This document shows positions 44,657-54,267 of a stretch of 64,000 nt of DNA, piece by piece. Numbering within the stretch: position 1 is the stretch's first letter; every line of letters starts with the position of its first letter. The stretch comes from a bacterium (GTDB lineage Bacteria; Cyanobacteriota; Vampirovibrionia; Gastranaerophilales; Gastranaerophilaceae). The notes under the pieces are model-generated. The model was not told the origin of the DNA. It did no database searches and worked only from the letters and a program-made list of their open reading frames with translations. The stretch spans positions 1 to 64,000 of the forward strand of contig JAFRHR010000024.1 of assembly GCA_017433195.1 (NCBI GenBank), in the 5' to 3' direction. The position numbers and the translations under genes are program-made.

Positions 44657-45949
44657 ATGGAAGATTTATCAATAAGTAAAATGAATGTTATGACAGGTTT
44701 GCAGTCTAATTTTAGATCAAATCAGGCGCAAACTACCGGTATCAGACCTGAGCAATCTTATAATGTTGTAACAGGTTTGCAGCCTAATTTTAGATCAAAT
44801 CAAGAGAAAACTGCTGGTACTAAATCTGAACAATCTGATAATTTAATTGTTAGATACTTAGAAAATATTGCCATTCAAAATAAGAGTAATTTGGTTACAT
44901 ATTCCGAACCTCAATATACAAAGGCATTCGGAAATGACCAGAGTGTTAAAATTTTTGATCCGATACATGGAAAATACATAGATTCAGGTATTTTTGAAAA
45001 CATGAAAGTATATGATTCTAATGGCAATACTGTTCAAAGCGTAGATTATCAAAAAGATGGCAATAAAATAATTCAGAAGTTCTTTGTAAAATGTGTAAAC
45101 GGAACAACAGTAAACAAGGAAGTTGTGAATGACGGAAATAAAAAAACAATGACCCTTGTTTTTAAAAATTCTTCAGGTAAATCGATAATTGAAGAGAATA
45201 GAACGTACGAGAAAATTGATAATGATACAGCGATATCAACTCATAATGGAAAAACATATAAAATAAGCGGACTTTCTGGTGATGTTTTGACCGTTGAACA
45301 TAACGGTCAAAAAACAACTATAAATTTGGCTGATATGATTCAGGAAAATATGGAGTCGTTAGAAGGAGGGCAAGAAAAAATATCAGACAAAAAAGTAAAT
45401 AACGAACAAAAAGAGATGTTAAAAAATTATGTTAAAAATTTGTCAGGTGATATTATATTAAAATTTAATGAAGAAATAAAAAAATTAACGTGGCTTGATG
45501 GTCAAGATTGTTTTTTTAATTACGACGGAAGCAAAATAAAAATGAATGATTATTTTGGGATAAATGTATTTCTCCATGAATTGGGACACGGTATAAATTG
45601 TGATGATTCAAAAAGCAGTGATAAGCATTTAGTCAGATGGAGTGACGATAAATACTATTCGGATACAAGAAATTTTGAAATTAAGAATTTCAAAACTCGT
45701 AATAAAAATAAAAATGCAGAATATATAATGCAAAAATTTATGAATTGTGAATACTTTGTTGAAGACGGAATGCCCTCTGATTATGCAAGAAAATTTGGCG
45801 CAGATGAAGAGTTTGCTGAGTTATACTCTTTTATAAATGATATTGATATTTCAGACGGAGCACCCGGTTGGAACAGACCATTATCAGTAGTTCAGTATCT
45901 ACCATACTCAACTCAAATTGCATATAACAAAATGAAGAGTTTATACTAA
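44657..45949 (+). CDS. HELGH zinc metallopeptidase with N-terminal tandem repeats
   Basis: About 430 residues. FLHELGHGIN (~306-315) is an HExxH metalloprotease site; a later acidic stretch (DEEFAELYSF) could supply the third zinc ligand, as in gluzincin-like toxins. The N-terminus repeats GLQ(S/P)NFRSNQ twice with a ~28-residue period. No signal peptide, so either cytoplasmic or exported by a specialised route. Start is uncertain: GTG 44639 or ATG 44657; I prefer the ATG. The closest idea is an effector-like protease; family not identified. Confidence 0.65.
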   Translation: MEDLSISKMNVMTGLQSNFRSNQAQTTGIRPEQSYNVVTGLQPNFRSNQEKTAGTKSEQSDNLIVRYLENIAIQNKSNLVTYSEPQYTKAFGNDQSVKIFDPIHGKYIDSGIFENMKVYDSNGNTVQSVDYQKDGNKIIQKFFVKCVNGTTVNKEVVNDGNKKTMTLVFKNSSGKSIIEENRTYEKIDNDTAISTHNGKTYKISGLSGDVLTVEHNGQKTTINLADMIQENMESLEGGQEKISDKKVNNEQKEMLKNYVKNLSGDIILKFNEEIKKLTWLDGQDCFFNYDGSKIKMNDYFGINVFLHELGHGINCDDSKSSDKHLVRWSDDKYYSDTRNFEIKNFKTRNKNKNAEYIMQKFMNCEYFVEDGMPSDYARKFGADEEFAELYSFINDIDISDGAPGWNRPLSVVQYLPYSTQIAYNKMKSLY

Positions 45950-45956
45950 GCCTTGT

Positions 45957-46736
45957 TTAAAGTACATTTTTTCCGCCTGTGTACATTTTTTCACGTTCTT
46001 GTTTTATTTTTGAGATTTTTTCGGGATAATTTTCCTTTATCAGATCGCCTACGTTTGAATAAAGTTTCAAAATGGCATTTTGTATGTTTTCGTGGTTAAG
46101 GTTTACCATATCAGATGCCATATCAACGTTTGACATTGCAAGTCTTGTCATATCACGAAATCCCGACGATGCGAGTTTCTTTGCTAAATCGTTGTTTTCA
46201 GTTGCCGCAAAAAGTGCCTGAGAAATGACCATTGGCATATGAGAAATCAGTGCAACCGCTTCATCGTGTTCTTTAGGTGTTGAGATAACCGGAGTTGCAC
46301 CCATTTTTTCAATAAAACCTTTTAACTCGGTTATGTCGGTATTATCAACGGGTGTTATAACCCATTTTGCACCTTCAAACATTTCAGCAAAAGAGTTTTC
46401 AAACCCGCTTTTTTCCGTTCCTGCCATTGGATGTGTCGGAACAAATTTAAATCCGTAAGTTTCTTTTGATACAAATTCTTTCAGGCTGCAAACATCACAA
46501 ACCATTGTGTCAGATGTCAGATAAAGGTCTAATTCTTTTAAAACCTTTAAAACTTCTCTCATATGGCAGCATACAAAAACCAAATTACAGTCTTTCAGTT
46601 TTGAATAGTCATCAAAAATATCGTTTTCTATTCCTTTTTGTGATTTTGAAATTCCGACAACTTCAATTCCCAACGATTTACATTTTTTGTAAATTGAGCC
46701 GCCAATTAAACCTAAGCCGACAATACCGATTTTCAT
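45957..46736 (-). CDS. tyrA: Prephenate dehydrogenase
   Basis: 259 residues. NAD(P)-binding GIVGLGLIGGSIYKKC at the N-terminus; the catalytic HPMAGTEKSGF segment (~93) identifies the prephenate/arogenate dehydrogenase family of tyrosine synthesis. Shorter than fused E. coli TyrA, no chorismate mutase or ACT domain. Last gene of proB-proA-tyrA, its ATG directly abutting the proA stop. Confidence 0.93.
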   Translation of the reverse strand: MKIGIVGLGLIGGSIYKKCKSLGIEVVGISKSQKGIENDIFDDYSKLKDCNLVFVCCHMREVLKVLKELDLYLTSDTMVCDVCSLKEFVSKETYGFKFVPTHPMAGTEKSGFENSFAEMFEGAKWVITPVDNTDITELKGFIEKMGATPVISTPKEHDEAVALISHMPMVISQALFAATENNDLAKKLASSGFRDMTRLAMSNVDMASDMVNLNHENIQNAILKLYSNVGDLIKENYPEKISKIKQEREKMYTGGKNVL

Positions 46737-47990
46737 TTATATCTCCAAATCTTTGTGGTGAAAACTTTTTATCCCTTTTGAGTAATCGTCAACGATATTT
46801 CCGTTTCCGACTAATTTGTATTTGTAAATGGTTAAACCCTCAAGTCCGACAGGACCTCTTGCATGGGTTTTGTTTGTGGAAATTCCGACTTCGGCTCCGA
46901 ACCCGTATCTGAACCCGTCAGCAAATCTTGTTGAAACGTTATGGTATACCCCTGCAGAATCAACCAAATTCATAAACTTTTCCGCATTTGCCTTGTCTTC
47001 TGTAATTATGGACTCCGTATGCCCGGAGCCGTATTTGTTGATATGATTTATTGCCTCGTCGACATTTTCAACAAATTTGTAGGCAAGAATTTTATCCGAA
47101 TACTCAAAATGCCAGGAATCAGGCTTATCAATAAGTTTTATTCCCGCATTTTTAAGGTTTTCCAAAAGTTCATTTGCGTGTTTGAAATTTTTATGAATTA
47201 ATAAAGTTTCAACCGAATTGCAGGCACTCGGGTACTGAGTTTTTGCATCGATAATGACTTTTGATGCCATATTTAAGTCTGCGGACTCATCCGTAAAGAT
47301 GTGGCAAATTCCGTCAGCGTGACCTAAAACGGCAATTTTTGTGTTTGATTTTATGTATTTAACTAAATTATTTCCGCCTCTTGGAATTATCAAATCAATG
47401 TATTCGCCTGCTTCAAGCATTTTTGCGACATCGTCTCTGGAATAAACCTGATTTATGACGTTTTTTGGAAAACCTTTGGCATTGTTTAAGGCTTCTGTTA
47501 ATACTTCAAAAATCTGACGGTTAGTGTTAGAGGCTTCTTTTCCGCCTTTTAGGATAACGGCATTTGCAGATTTTATCGCAAGTGCTGAAATCTGCGTTAT
47601 AACATCAGGTCTTGCTTCAAAAATTATTCCCAAAACTCCGATAGGACAGGAAACTTTGTATAATTTTAAATCAGAGTCCAACTCTCTTTTTAAAAGATAT
47701 TTATTAACGGGATCATCAAGTTTTATGATATCTTTTACCCCCTGAATCATATCCCTCATTTTGTTTTCGTCGAGTTTAAGACGGTTAAAAACGGATTGGG
47801 TTAACTCTCCTGATTCAACGAGTTTTTTTGCCTGTTCCAAATCTTCTTTATTTGCTTCAAAAATCTTGTCTTTATTTGCTTCAAGTGCCTCTGCGACTTT
47901 TTGCAAGGCATTGTTTTTTAGCTCTGTTGATAAGCCTGATATTTCGACAGATGCTTTTTTTGCGTTTTCTGCGATAGTAAGGAAATCCAT
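46737..47990 (-). CDS. proA: Gamma-glutamyl phosphate reductase
   Basis: 417-residue aldehyde-dehydrogenase-fold enzyme, second step of proline synthesis. Conserved GVLGIIFEARPDV, LIIPRGGNNLV and the catalytic-Cys region AKTQYPSACNSVETLL are visible, with GPVGLEGLT near the end. Directly downstream of proB (14 bp). Confidence 0.97.
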   Translation of the reverse strand: MDFLTIAENAKKASVEISGLSTELKNNALQKVAEALEANKDKIFEANKEDLEQAKKLVESGELTQSVFNRLKLDENKMRDMIQGVKDIIKLDDPVNKYLLKRELDSDLKLYKVSCPIGVLGIIFEARPDVITQISALAIKSANAVILKGGKEASNTNRQIFEVLTEALNNAKGFPKNVINQVYSRDDVAKMLEAGEYIDLIIPRGGNNLVKYIKSNTKIAVLGHADGICHIFTDESADLNMASKVIIDAKTQYPSACNSVETLLIHKNFKHANELLENLKNAGIKLIDKPDSWHFEYSDKILAYKFVENVDEAINHINKYGSGHTESIITEDKANAEKFMNLVDSAGVYHNVSTRFADGFRYGFGAEVGISTNKTHARGPVGLEGLTIYKYKLVGNGNIVDDYSKGIKSFHHKDLEI

Positions 47991-48004
47991 AACAGCCTTT
48001 CTTA

Positions 48005-49147
48005 TTATAAAATAGTTATGTTGTCACGTGTGATAATTGCATCGTAATTTTTGAAGCCCAAAACGTTGAGAATTTCTTTTGAGTGGTTTCCTATAATTCT
48101 CTTACAGTCCTCAGAGTTGTAGTTTACGATTCCTCTTGCAAATTCAACATCGTTTGTATCTCTTATTGAAACAACCTCTCCCCGTTTAAAGTCATTCAGA
48201 ATACTTACAACTCCTATCGGCAAAAGACTGGATTCTTTTTTAAGAATAGCTTCTTTTGCTCCGTCATTTACGATAAGTTTTCCGATTATATTTGTTGCAT
48301 AACCTATCCAGCGTTTCTTTTCTGAGAGGTATTCAACAGTTGGTATAAACATTGTTCCTATTTCTTTGTAATTGAAAATTTCGCTCAGGACGAAAGGAAT
48401 TTTTCCGTTTGCGATTAAAACTTTTCCGCCGTATCTTGTAACGAGTTTAGCAGCTTCAAGTTTGGTTCTCATTCCGCCTCTGCCGCCTTCTGATGCATCT
48501 GTTCCCATTGCAAGGATTTCAGGGGTTACACCTGTTACTTCTTTTATAAATTCAGCATTCGGATTAAGTTTTGGATTTTCTTTATAAAGTCCCGGAACGT
48601 CAGACAAGATTATGAGCAAATCTGCATCGAGTTCGCTTGCGATAAGTGCCGAAAGTTTATCGTTATCCTGAAAACAAACCTGAACATCGTTAAATGTATC
48701 GTCCGATTCAATAACTGTTACTGTATCGTTCTGATTTATAATAGGTACAGCTTTAAGTTCAAGTAATCTGTTTAAAGTTGCCCTTAAAGTCAAATACTTC
48801 TTTCTCTGTGAAAAATCGTCTTCCGTTAAAAGAATTTGTCCTGTAATAATGTTATAGGTATCAAAACCGTCTTCGTATATGGACATCAGTTTTCCCTGCC
48901 CTATTGCGGCACATGCCTGTTTAAGTGCAGGGCTGTCGGTTGAAGTTATATTCAGTTTTTTCTTTCCGAAACCTACGGCACCCGAGGTTACCAAAATAAC
49001 TTCTTTTCCTGCTTTTACGAGTGATGAAATATCCTCGATAAATGAATAAATTCGGGGTAGTGCGACTTCTCCGTGCTCATTTCTCAGGATGTTTGTACCA
49101 AGTTTAACAACAATTCTTTTTACGTTTAAAAATTCTTTTCTATCCAT
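48005..49147 (-). CDS. proB: Glutamate 5-kinase with PUA domain
   Basis: 380 residues: amino-acid kinase domain (~1-255; VKLGTNILRNEHG, VTSGAVGFGKKKL, INQNDTV, GGMRTKLEAAKL) and a C-terminal PUA domain (~280-370). First step of proline synthesis, usually feedback-inhibited by proline through the kinase domain. First gene of the proBA-tyrA run. Confidence 0.97.
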   Translation of the reverse strand: MDRKEFLNVKRIVVKLGTNILRNEHGEVALPRIYSFIEDISSLVKAGKEVILVTSGAVGFGKKKLNITSTDSPALKQACAAIGQGKLMSIYEDGFDTYNIITGQILLTEDDFSQRKKYLTLRATLNRLLELKAVPIINQNDTVTVIESDDTFNDVQVCFQDNDKLSALIASELDADLLIILSDVPGLYKENPKLNPNAEFIKEVTGVTPEILAMGTDASEGGRGGMRTKLEAAKLVTRYGGKVLIANGKIPFVLSEIFNYKEIGTMFIPTVEYLSEKKRWIGYATNIIGKLIVNDGAKEAILKKESSLLPIGVVSILNDFKRGEVVSIRDTNDVEFARGIVNYNSEDCKRIIGNHSKEILNVLGFKNYDAIITRDNITIL

Positions 49148-49250
49148 AGAATAATTATAGTATAAAAATGTAAATTAAATAAGATAAAAAATAATTTTTT
49201 GTGTTAGAATTGGTTATACGTTTTAGTCGTTAGTAAGAGGAGTTTTATTT

Positions 49251-50537
49251 ATGGAAAAGATTTTTATCAGTGATATTGGAAAATATGAAGGTCAGACCGT
49301 AACAATTCAGGCATGGCTTTATAATAAAAGATCAAGCGGAAAGTTACACTTTTTGCAGTTAAGAGACGGTACTGCGGAAATTCAGGCAGTTGTTTTTCAG
49401 GGTAACGTTTCGGAAGAAGTTTTCTCAATGGCTGATAAAATCACTCAGGAGTCTGTTGTAGAAGTAACAGGTACGGTTAAGAAACATGAACGTTCAAGAA
49501 TAGGTTACGAACTTGATGCTCAGGATGTAAAAGTTTTATCCGTAGCAACTGATTATCCTATCACTCCGAAAGAACACGGAACTCACTTCTTAATGGAAAA
49601 TAGACACCTTTGGCTGCGTTCTTTAAAACAGAAAGCAATTTTGAGAATAAGACACAGAATTATTAAATCAGTAAGAGATTTCTTCGATAATGACGGATTT
49701 ACTCTTGTTGATGCTCCGATATTTACACCGAATGCGTGTGAAGGAACAACAAACCTCTTTGAAACAGACTATTTTGATAAAAAAGCATACTTAACACAGA
49801 GCGGTCAATTGTATATGGAAGCGGCAGCAATGGCTGTAGGTAAAGCATATTGCTTCGGGCCGACATTCAGAGCCGAAAAATCAAAAACAAGACGTCACTT
49901 AACCGAGTTTTGGATGGTTGAACCTGAAGTCGCATTTATGGATATTTACGGCGATATGGATTTAGCAGAAAGATTTGTTGAATACGTTGTTCAGGAAGTT
50001 GTTGCTCATTGCAGACCTGAATTGGAATTACTTGAAAGAGATATTTCAAAACTTGAAAACATCAAACGTCCGTTCCCGAGAATTACTTATGACGAAGCAA
50101 TAGAAATTCTTCATAAGAAAGGAAACGATACTCCGTGGGGTGAAGACTTGGGCGGAGATGAAGAAACTCTTATTTCTGAAGAATTTGATAAGCCTGTAAT
50201 GATTCACCACTATCCGATGTGTGTAAAAGCCTTCTATATGAAACAGGCAGAAAATAATACCGCGGCTTGTGTTGATATGATAGCACCTGAAGGTTACGGC
50301 GAAATTATCGGCGGCGGTCAGAGAGAAGAAGATATTGAAAAACTTAAAGCAAAAATCAAAGAACAGGGACTTTCAGAAGATGTATTTAACTGGTACTTAG
50401 ATATCAGAAAATACGGTTCAGTACCTCACGCAGGTTTCGGTCTTGGTATTGAAAGAACTGTAGCGTGGATTTGCGGGCTTCACCACGTCAGAGAAACAAT
50501 TCCGTTCCCTCGTTTAATGGACAGATTAACACCGTAA
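49251..50537 (+). CDS. asnS: Asparaginyl-tRNA synthetase
   Basis: 428-residue class II aaRS. OB-fold anticodon-binding domain (~15-100), then motif 2 [21 protein letters not shown] and motif 3 [15 protein letters not shown]. AsnS rather than AspS by length and the [10 protein letters not shown] linker. Presence of AsnS suggests direct Asn charging. RBS GAGGAG before ATG; terminator immediately downstream. Confidence 0.97.
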   Translation: MEKIFISDIGKYEGQTVTIQAWLYNKRSSGKLHFLQLRDGTAEIQAVVFQGNVSEEVFSMADKITQESVVEVTGTVKKHERSRIGYELDAQDVKVLSVATDYPITPKEHGTHFLMENRHLWLRSLKQKAILRIRHRIIKSVRDFFDNDGFTLVDAPIFTPNACEGTTNLFETDYFDKKAYLTQSGQLYMEAAAMAVGKAYCFGPTFRAEKSKTRRHLTEFWMVEPEVAFMDIYGDMDLAERFVEYVVQEVVAHCRPELELLERDISKLENIKRPFPRITYDEAIEILHKKGNDTPWGEDLGGDEETLISEEFDKPVMIHHYPMCVKAFYMKQAENNTAACVDMIAPEGYGEIIGGGQREEDIEKLKAKIKEQGLSEDVFNWYLDIRKYGSVPHAGFGLGIERTVAWICGLHHVRETIPFPRLMDRLTP

Positions 50538-50554
50538 GTAAAAAAATATATGAT

Positions 50555-50588
50555 AAAAAAGAGATAACCGAAAAGTTATCTCTTTTTT
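50555..50588. terminator. Bidirectional terminator between asnS and ispD
   Basis: AAAAAAGAGATAAC-CGAAAA-GTTATCTCTTTTTT, perfect 14-bp stem; serves the two convergent genes. Confidence 0.9.
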
Positions 50589-51228
50589 AATCTTCAATAA
50601 AAGTCTTTATATAATTAAGGTCATACGTTGTTGTGAGTTTTATATTTTTATATTCCCCTTCAATGACATAAACATCAAATCCGAGATGCTCAAGCATACC
50701 TGCATCGTCCGTAAAACTCTTACCTTTTAATTTTTCGTGAGCTTCTTTAATCAAAGTTGTTTTAAAAGCCTGAGGAGTTTGTATATTGTATAAATCGCTT
50801 CTGTCTATTGTACTTATAATTTTTCCTGTTTTATCCGCTTTTTTAATTGTATCAACAGTTTTCACGGCAACAGTTAGTGCATTTTTGTTTTTTACTTCTT
50901 CCATAGTTTTTTTTATTACATCTTTTGAAATCAAAGGTCTTGCACCGTCGTGAATTAAAACGTAATCTCCCGTACATTCCTGTAATCCGTTATAAACAGA
51001 TGCCTGTCTCGTTTCTCCGCCTTTTATAATTTTTATTTTATCGGGTAAGAATTTTTTTATTTCAGGAATAATGCTTTCATTTGCACAGACGATAATCTCT
51101 TCAAAATCCAAAAACTGTTCAACAGTATATTCAATAATAGTTTTTCCGTTGATTGTTTCAAGAAGTTTATTTTTGTTTCCGTACCTCGAGGAAGTTCCGC
51201 CTGCAGTGATAATAACTGAAAAATCCAT
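50587..51228 (-). CDS. ispD: 2-C-methyl-D-erythritol 4-phosphate cytidylyltransferase
   Basis: 213 residues. MEP-pathway isoprenoid enzyme: CTP-binding loop ITAGGTSSRYGNKNK, VLIHDGARPLIS and TDDAGMLEHLG are diagnostic. The second Gly-rich position is TSSRYG instead of the usual GxRMG. Starts directly after the thiL stop codon, so translationally coupled. Confidence 0.95.
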   Translation of the reverse strand: MDFSVIITAGGTSSRYGNKNKLLETINGKTIIEYTVEQFLDFEEIIVCANESIIPEIKKFLPDKIKIIKGGETRQASVYNGLQECTGDYVLIHDGARPLISKDVIKKTMEEVKNKNALTVAVKTVDTIKKADKTGKIISTIDRSDLYNIQTPQAFKTTLIKEAHEKLKGKSFTDDAGMLEHLGFDVYVIEGEYKNIKLTTTYDLNYIKTFIED

Positions 51229-52182
51229 TTAAATTGTATCCTCTAATTCTGCGCCCTGCCCGAAATGACTAAAAATTCTGTCATTTGCACTTGAATATTT
51301 TTCAACTCTGTCTCCGTAATTTATTTCAACATAATCATCATCAGGAGCTTTTTCTTTTACTTCTCCTATAACGTGGCAATCTGAAATATTATTCAGCATA
51401 TATTCAGGAACTGCAGCTATAAGCTGATAATCTTCACCCCCGAAGAAAATGAAATTGGTATAACTTTCAGGGAAAAGATATTCCAGTTCCTTATCATACG
51501 GAACTTTATCAAAATCTATGCACATTTTTACGTTACTTGCCTGTGCAACTTTCAGCAATGCATCCATAAGCCCGTCAGACGTGTCCATCATTGCGTAGTC
51601 ATCACAAATTTTTGAAGAAATTTCATAAGAGAATTTGTGAGCAGGCCTTGGCATTAAGTGTTTTTCTATGAATTTTTGCGGGGTTAACATTTTGTGAACA
51701 AGCATATATAACCCTGCTCCGCTTGAACCGTGTTCTCCGCTTGTAACTATTTTGTATCCGACTTTTGCGTTTGAACGTGATGAAATATGCTTTCCGTTAA
51801 GTCTTCCGATAGCGGAAACAGAGATATAAATTTTATCAGAGCCTGTGACATCTCCGCCTACAATCTGAGCCGGATTTGCGGCATCTTTACAGCCGTTCAT
51901 AAATTCCAGTATGTAAGGTTTAGTAATATCATTAGGAAATGAAGCGGCAAGTGTTAAATATGTAGGATCAGCCCCGGATGCATAAATATCACTCATGTTA
52001 ACTGCTATTGATTTATATCCGAGCTGATACGGGGTTATAAGATTGCGTTTAAAATGTATATCTTCTACTAAACTGTCCTGAGTTACAACAATTCCCAAAT
52101 CTCTTAAACAGGCACAATCATCGCCAATGTATTTTGAGTGTAGTGTCTGTTGTATTGCATTAATTATATCATCTTCTTTCAT
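51229..52182 (-). CDS. thiL: Thiamine-monophosphate kinase
   Basis: 317 residues of the PurM-like kinase fold: IGDDCACL near the start, SLVEDIHF, MSDIYASGADPTYL, GGDVTGSD and MDTSDGLMDAL. It phosphorylates TMP to thiamine diphosphate. No TPP riboswitch is visible upstream. First gene of the thiL-ispD pair. Confidence 0.94.
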   Translation of the reverse strand: MKEDDIINAIQQTLHSKYIGDDCACLRDLGIVVTQDSLVEDIHFKRNLITPYQLGYKSIAVNMSDIYASGADPTYLTLAASFPNDITKPYILEFMNGCKDAANPAQIVGGDVTGSDKIYISVSAIGRLNGKHISSRSNAKVGYKIVTSGEHGSSGAGLYMLVHKMLTPQKFIEKHLMPRPAHKFSYEISSKICDDYAMMDTSDGLMDALLKVAQASNVKMCIDFDKVPYDKELEYLFPESYTNFIFFGGEDYQLIAAVPEYMLNNISDCHVIGEVKEKAPDDDYVEINYGDRVEKYSSANDRIFSHFGQGAELEDTI

Positions 52183-52189
52183 AATACAA

Positions 52190-52763
52190 TTTTAGCAGAT
52201 ATTTGCTTTTGGGATACTAATACCGCAAAATTTGTTTAATTATTTGTAACATTTAACCCATCCCAAAAGTACATGTTAAGCTCTTAGGTTAGACTCTAAT
52301 ATTAAACAAGAGATTCTTCGGGTGTTTGCGATGACATGAAATAATCATTATATGTCATCCTGAATTTATTTCAGGATCTAACCCACTATATTTAAAAATG
52401 GCTGTTTCTTTTACTGCATAATTTAACAGATGCTGAAACGAGTTCAGCATGACAACAATGTCACTGCTAAACACGAAGTATTGAAACAATCAGGCTAATA
52501 TTTGTAATGATTGTGCAAAAAAGCGATATCGCCACACTCCTTTCAGTCGTTCGCAATAACATGTCTATGCGAGCGATAGCGTGGCAGTACAGCCGTTTAC
52601 TTAATTAAATTTATACTCATCCTGATGTTGATTGTAAGGATAAAGCACACATGTTAAGTTTTGTAAAACATGTTTTAATCACTGAAATAATGAGTTTTTA
52701 AAATACTTTATATTATTAGGCATAAAAGTATATGTCTGTTATGTATAACCATAAGAGAGCAAG
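52190..52763. other. 570-bp intergenic region
   Basis: No gene seen. It holds a twin-hairpin repeat (52352-52455), a TCACTCC/TTTCAGTCG-type repeat (~52530-52590, also near 30870) and, at its right end, the probable promoter of the 52764 gene. Confidence 0.5.
52352..52455. repeat. Twin-hairpin dispersed element (copy 1)
   Basis: Left arm TGTCATCCTGAATTTATTTC then AGGATCT, right arm AGATGCTGAAACGAGTTC then AGCATGACA; each arm folds on itself and the arms are mutually inverted, ~104 bp in all. A second copy is at 61686-61787. Resembles REP/MITE-like elements. Confidence 0.7.
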
Positions 52764-54251
52764 ATGGCAATAAACGTAAACAATTTAACGTACGATCAGG
52801 CCAAAGATTACTATCTGAACTACAAAAACGGTACAGATGATACCGGTATTGGTGCTCAGGTAGCAAAATCTTCAAGGTGGAAAGGCTTTCTTGAAGAATG
52901 GGGTAAAGACGAAACTGATTATAAAGACGAAGACGGAAAAAGCCTCTTTGATAAGAAAAATCTGAAAGCAGGTGCGGCAGGAACGAGTCTCGGGCTTGGA
53001 GCCGGAAGTGCATTATTTTCTCTTCTCGGAGGCGGTGGAGGTCTGTTAAAAGGCTTGTTTGGCGGCTTAACAGGCGGCGGTGGCGGTATATTAAGTAAAT
53101 TGTTTGGTGGAAATAAAACGACCTCAACAGACGCTCCAGCAGCGACAAAGAAAAAAGCTGAAGAAGAAAAAAAGTTAGAGGAATCCGATGAAAAAAAATC
53201 AGAGGAATCCGAAGAAAAAAAATTAGAGGAATCCGATGAAAAAAAATCAGAGGGATCCGAAGAAAAAAAATCAGAGGGATCCGAAGAAAAAAAATTAGAG
53301 GAATCCGATGAAAAAAAATCAGAGACAGAAGAATCAAAAGATGAAAATAAGTCAGGCCCTGGTACTCTCAGACATGCAATAATGACCTCGGTTACTGCAG
53401 CAATGGGTATGGCGTCTGCTCTTATAACACAAGCCGCACAGAAAAAATCTATAGCGGCTCAGGATAAAGCTATTAAGGCTACACAAAAAGAATTTGAATA
53501 TGATTTTAATGCTAAAATGATGGAGGCAGACGCACAGAAAGAATATGCAGCAATGGAATATGAAGAAGCTATGGGCATAGTTGCTGAAAATGAAGATAAA
53601 GCTTCTAAGAGTGATGCAGTATCAAGTGCGCTTGCCAACAGTAATAAGGGCTTATCAGGAGTAGCTGCTGACAGGTCGGCAGTTGTTCGTGAAGGAACCG
53701 GAAAAGACGTAGCAAGTATAACTGACGATGTTCTTGCAAATGGCGGTGCCATAGATAACAACATTAATGAATTCAACGAAAAAGCAGAACTGAGTGCACA
53801 AATGGTTCCCTACGGACAGGAAGCAGCAAATATTGATAAGCAAAATAAAATCGCTATGACTTTATCTACAGTTGGAGCATTAATGACCGGTAAAAACTGT
53901 ATATCAGGTATGATGGCGAGTGGTAAAAATGTTGCTAATTACTTAATTTATGGTGCTGCAGCTGCTATGGCAGTGACAACAGGTGTGATTTCGGTATCGG
54001 AATCTAAAAAAGCAGCAGAGGCCGAGGCAAAAGCAGAAATGTTTACGACAAATTCACAAATGCTGTACGATAATGCATTAGCCGCAACAGCTGAAACAGA
54101 AGTTCAACAGGCTGAGTATGATGGTTTAACTGCTGATTTAACAGAGTTATCTAAATCATACGGAGGTAAACCGGGGCAAGTTGAACCCGGAGATCTTGCA
54201 GACGGAGAAACAGAAAGTGTCGGTGGCGGCGGCGGTAAAAAACAACGATAA
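52764..54251 (+). CDS. Glycine-rich, coiled-coil protein with 8-residue repeats
   Basis: 495 residues, no signal peptide. N-terminal ~70 residues (MAINVNNLTYDQAKDYYLNY), a glycine-rich hydrophobic segment (~70-115; LFSLLGGGGGLLKGLFGG), six 8-residue repeats of the form EESDEKKS/EGSEEKKL (~140-190), then an Ala-rich helical C-terminal half. Two hydrophobic patches (~205-222 and ~395-412) may be membrane segments. Similar organisation to the 58282-59949 product. Function unknown; the fold recalls translocator-type proteins, but this is speculation. Repeats contain A8 tracts. Confidence 0.65.
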   Translation: MAINVNNLTYDQAKDYYLNYKNGTDDTGIGAQVAKSSRWKGFLEEWGKDETDYKDEDGKSLFDKKNLKAGAAGTSLGLGAGSALFSLLGGGGGLLKGLFGGLTGGGGGILSKLFGGNKTTSTDAPAATKKKAEEEKKLEESDEKKSEESEEKKLEESDEKKSEGSEEKKSEGSEEKKLEESDEKKSETEESKDENKSGPGTLRHAIMTSVTAAMGMASALITQAAQKKSIAAQDKAIKATQKEFEYDFNAKMMEADAQKEYAAMEYEEAMGIVAENEDKASKSDAVSSALANSNKGLSGVAADRSAVVREGTGKDVASITDDVLANGGAIDNNINEFNEKAELSAQMVPYGQEAANIDKQNKIAMTLSTVGALMTGKNCISGMMASGKNVANYLIYGAAAAMAVTTGVISVSESKKAAEAEAKAEMFTTNSQMLYDNALAATAETEVQQAEYDGLTADLTELSKSYGGKPGQVEPGDLADGETESVGGGGGKKQR

Positions 54252-54267
54252 TGCCGGAGGATAAAAT

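Noticed and set aside
53154-53320. CRISPR array
   Set aside because: The regularly spaced 24-bp units are contiguous coding repeats without spacers; no cas genes in the window.
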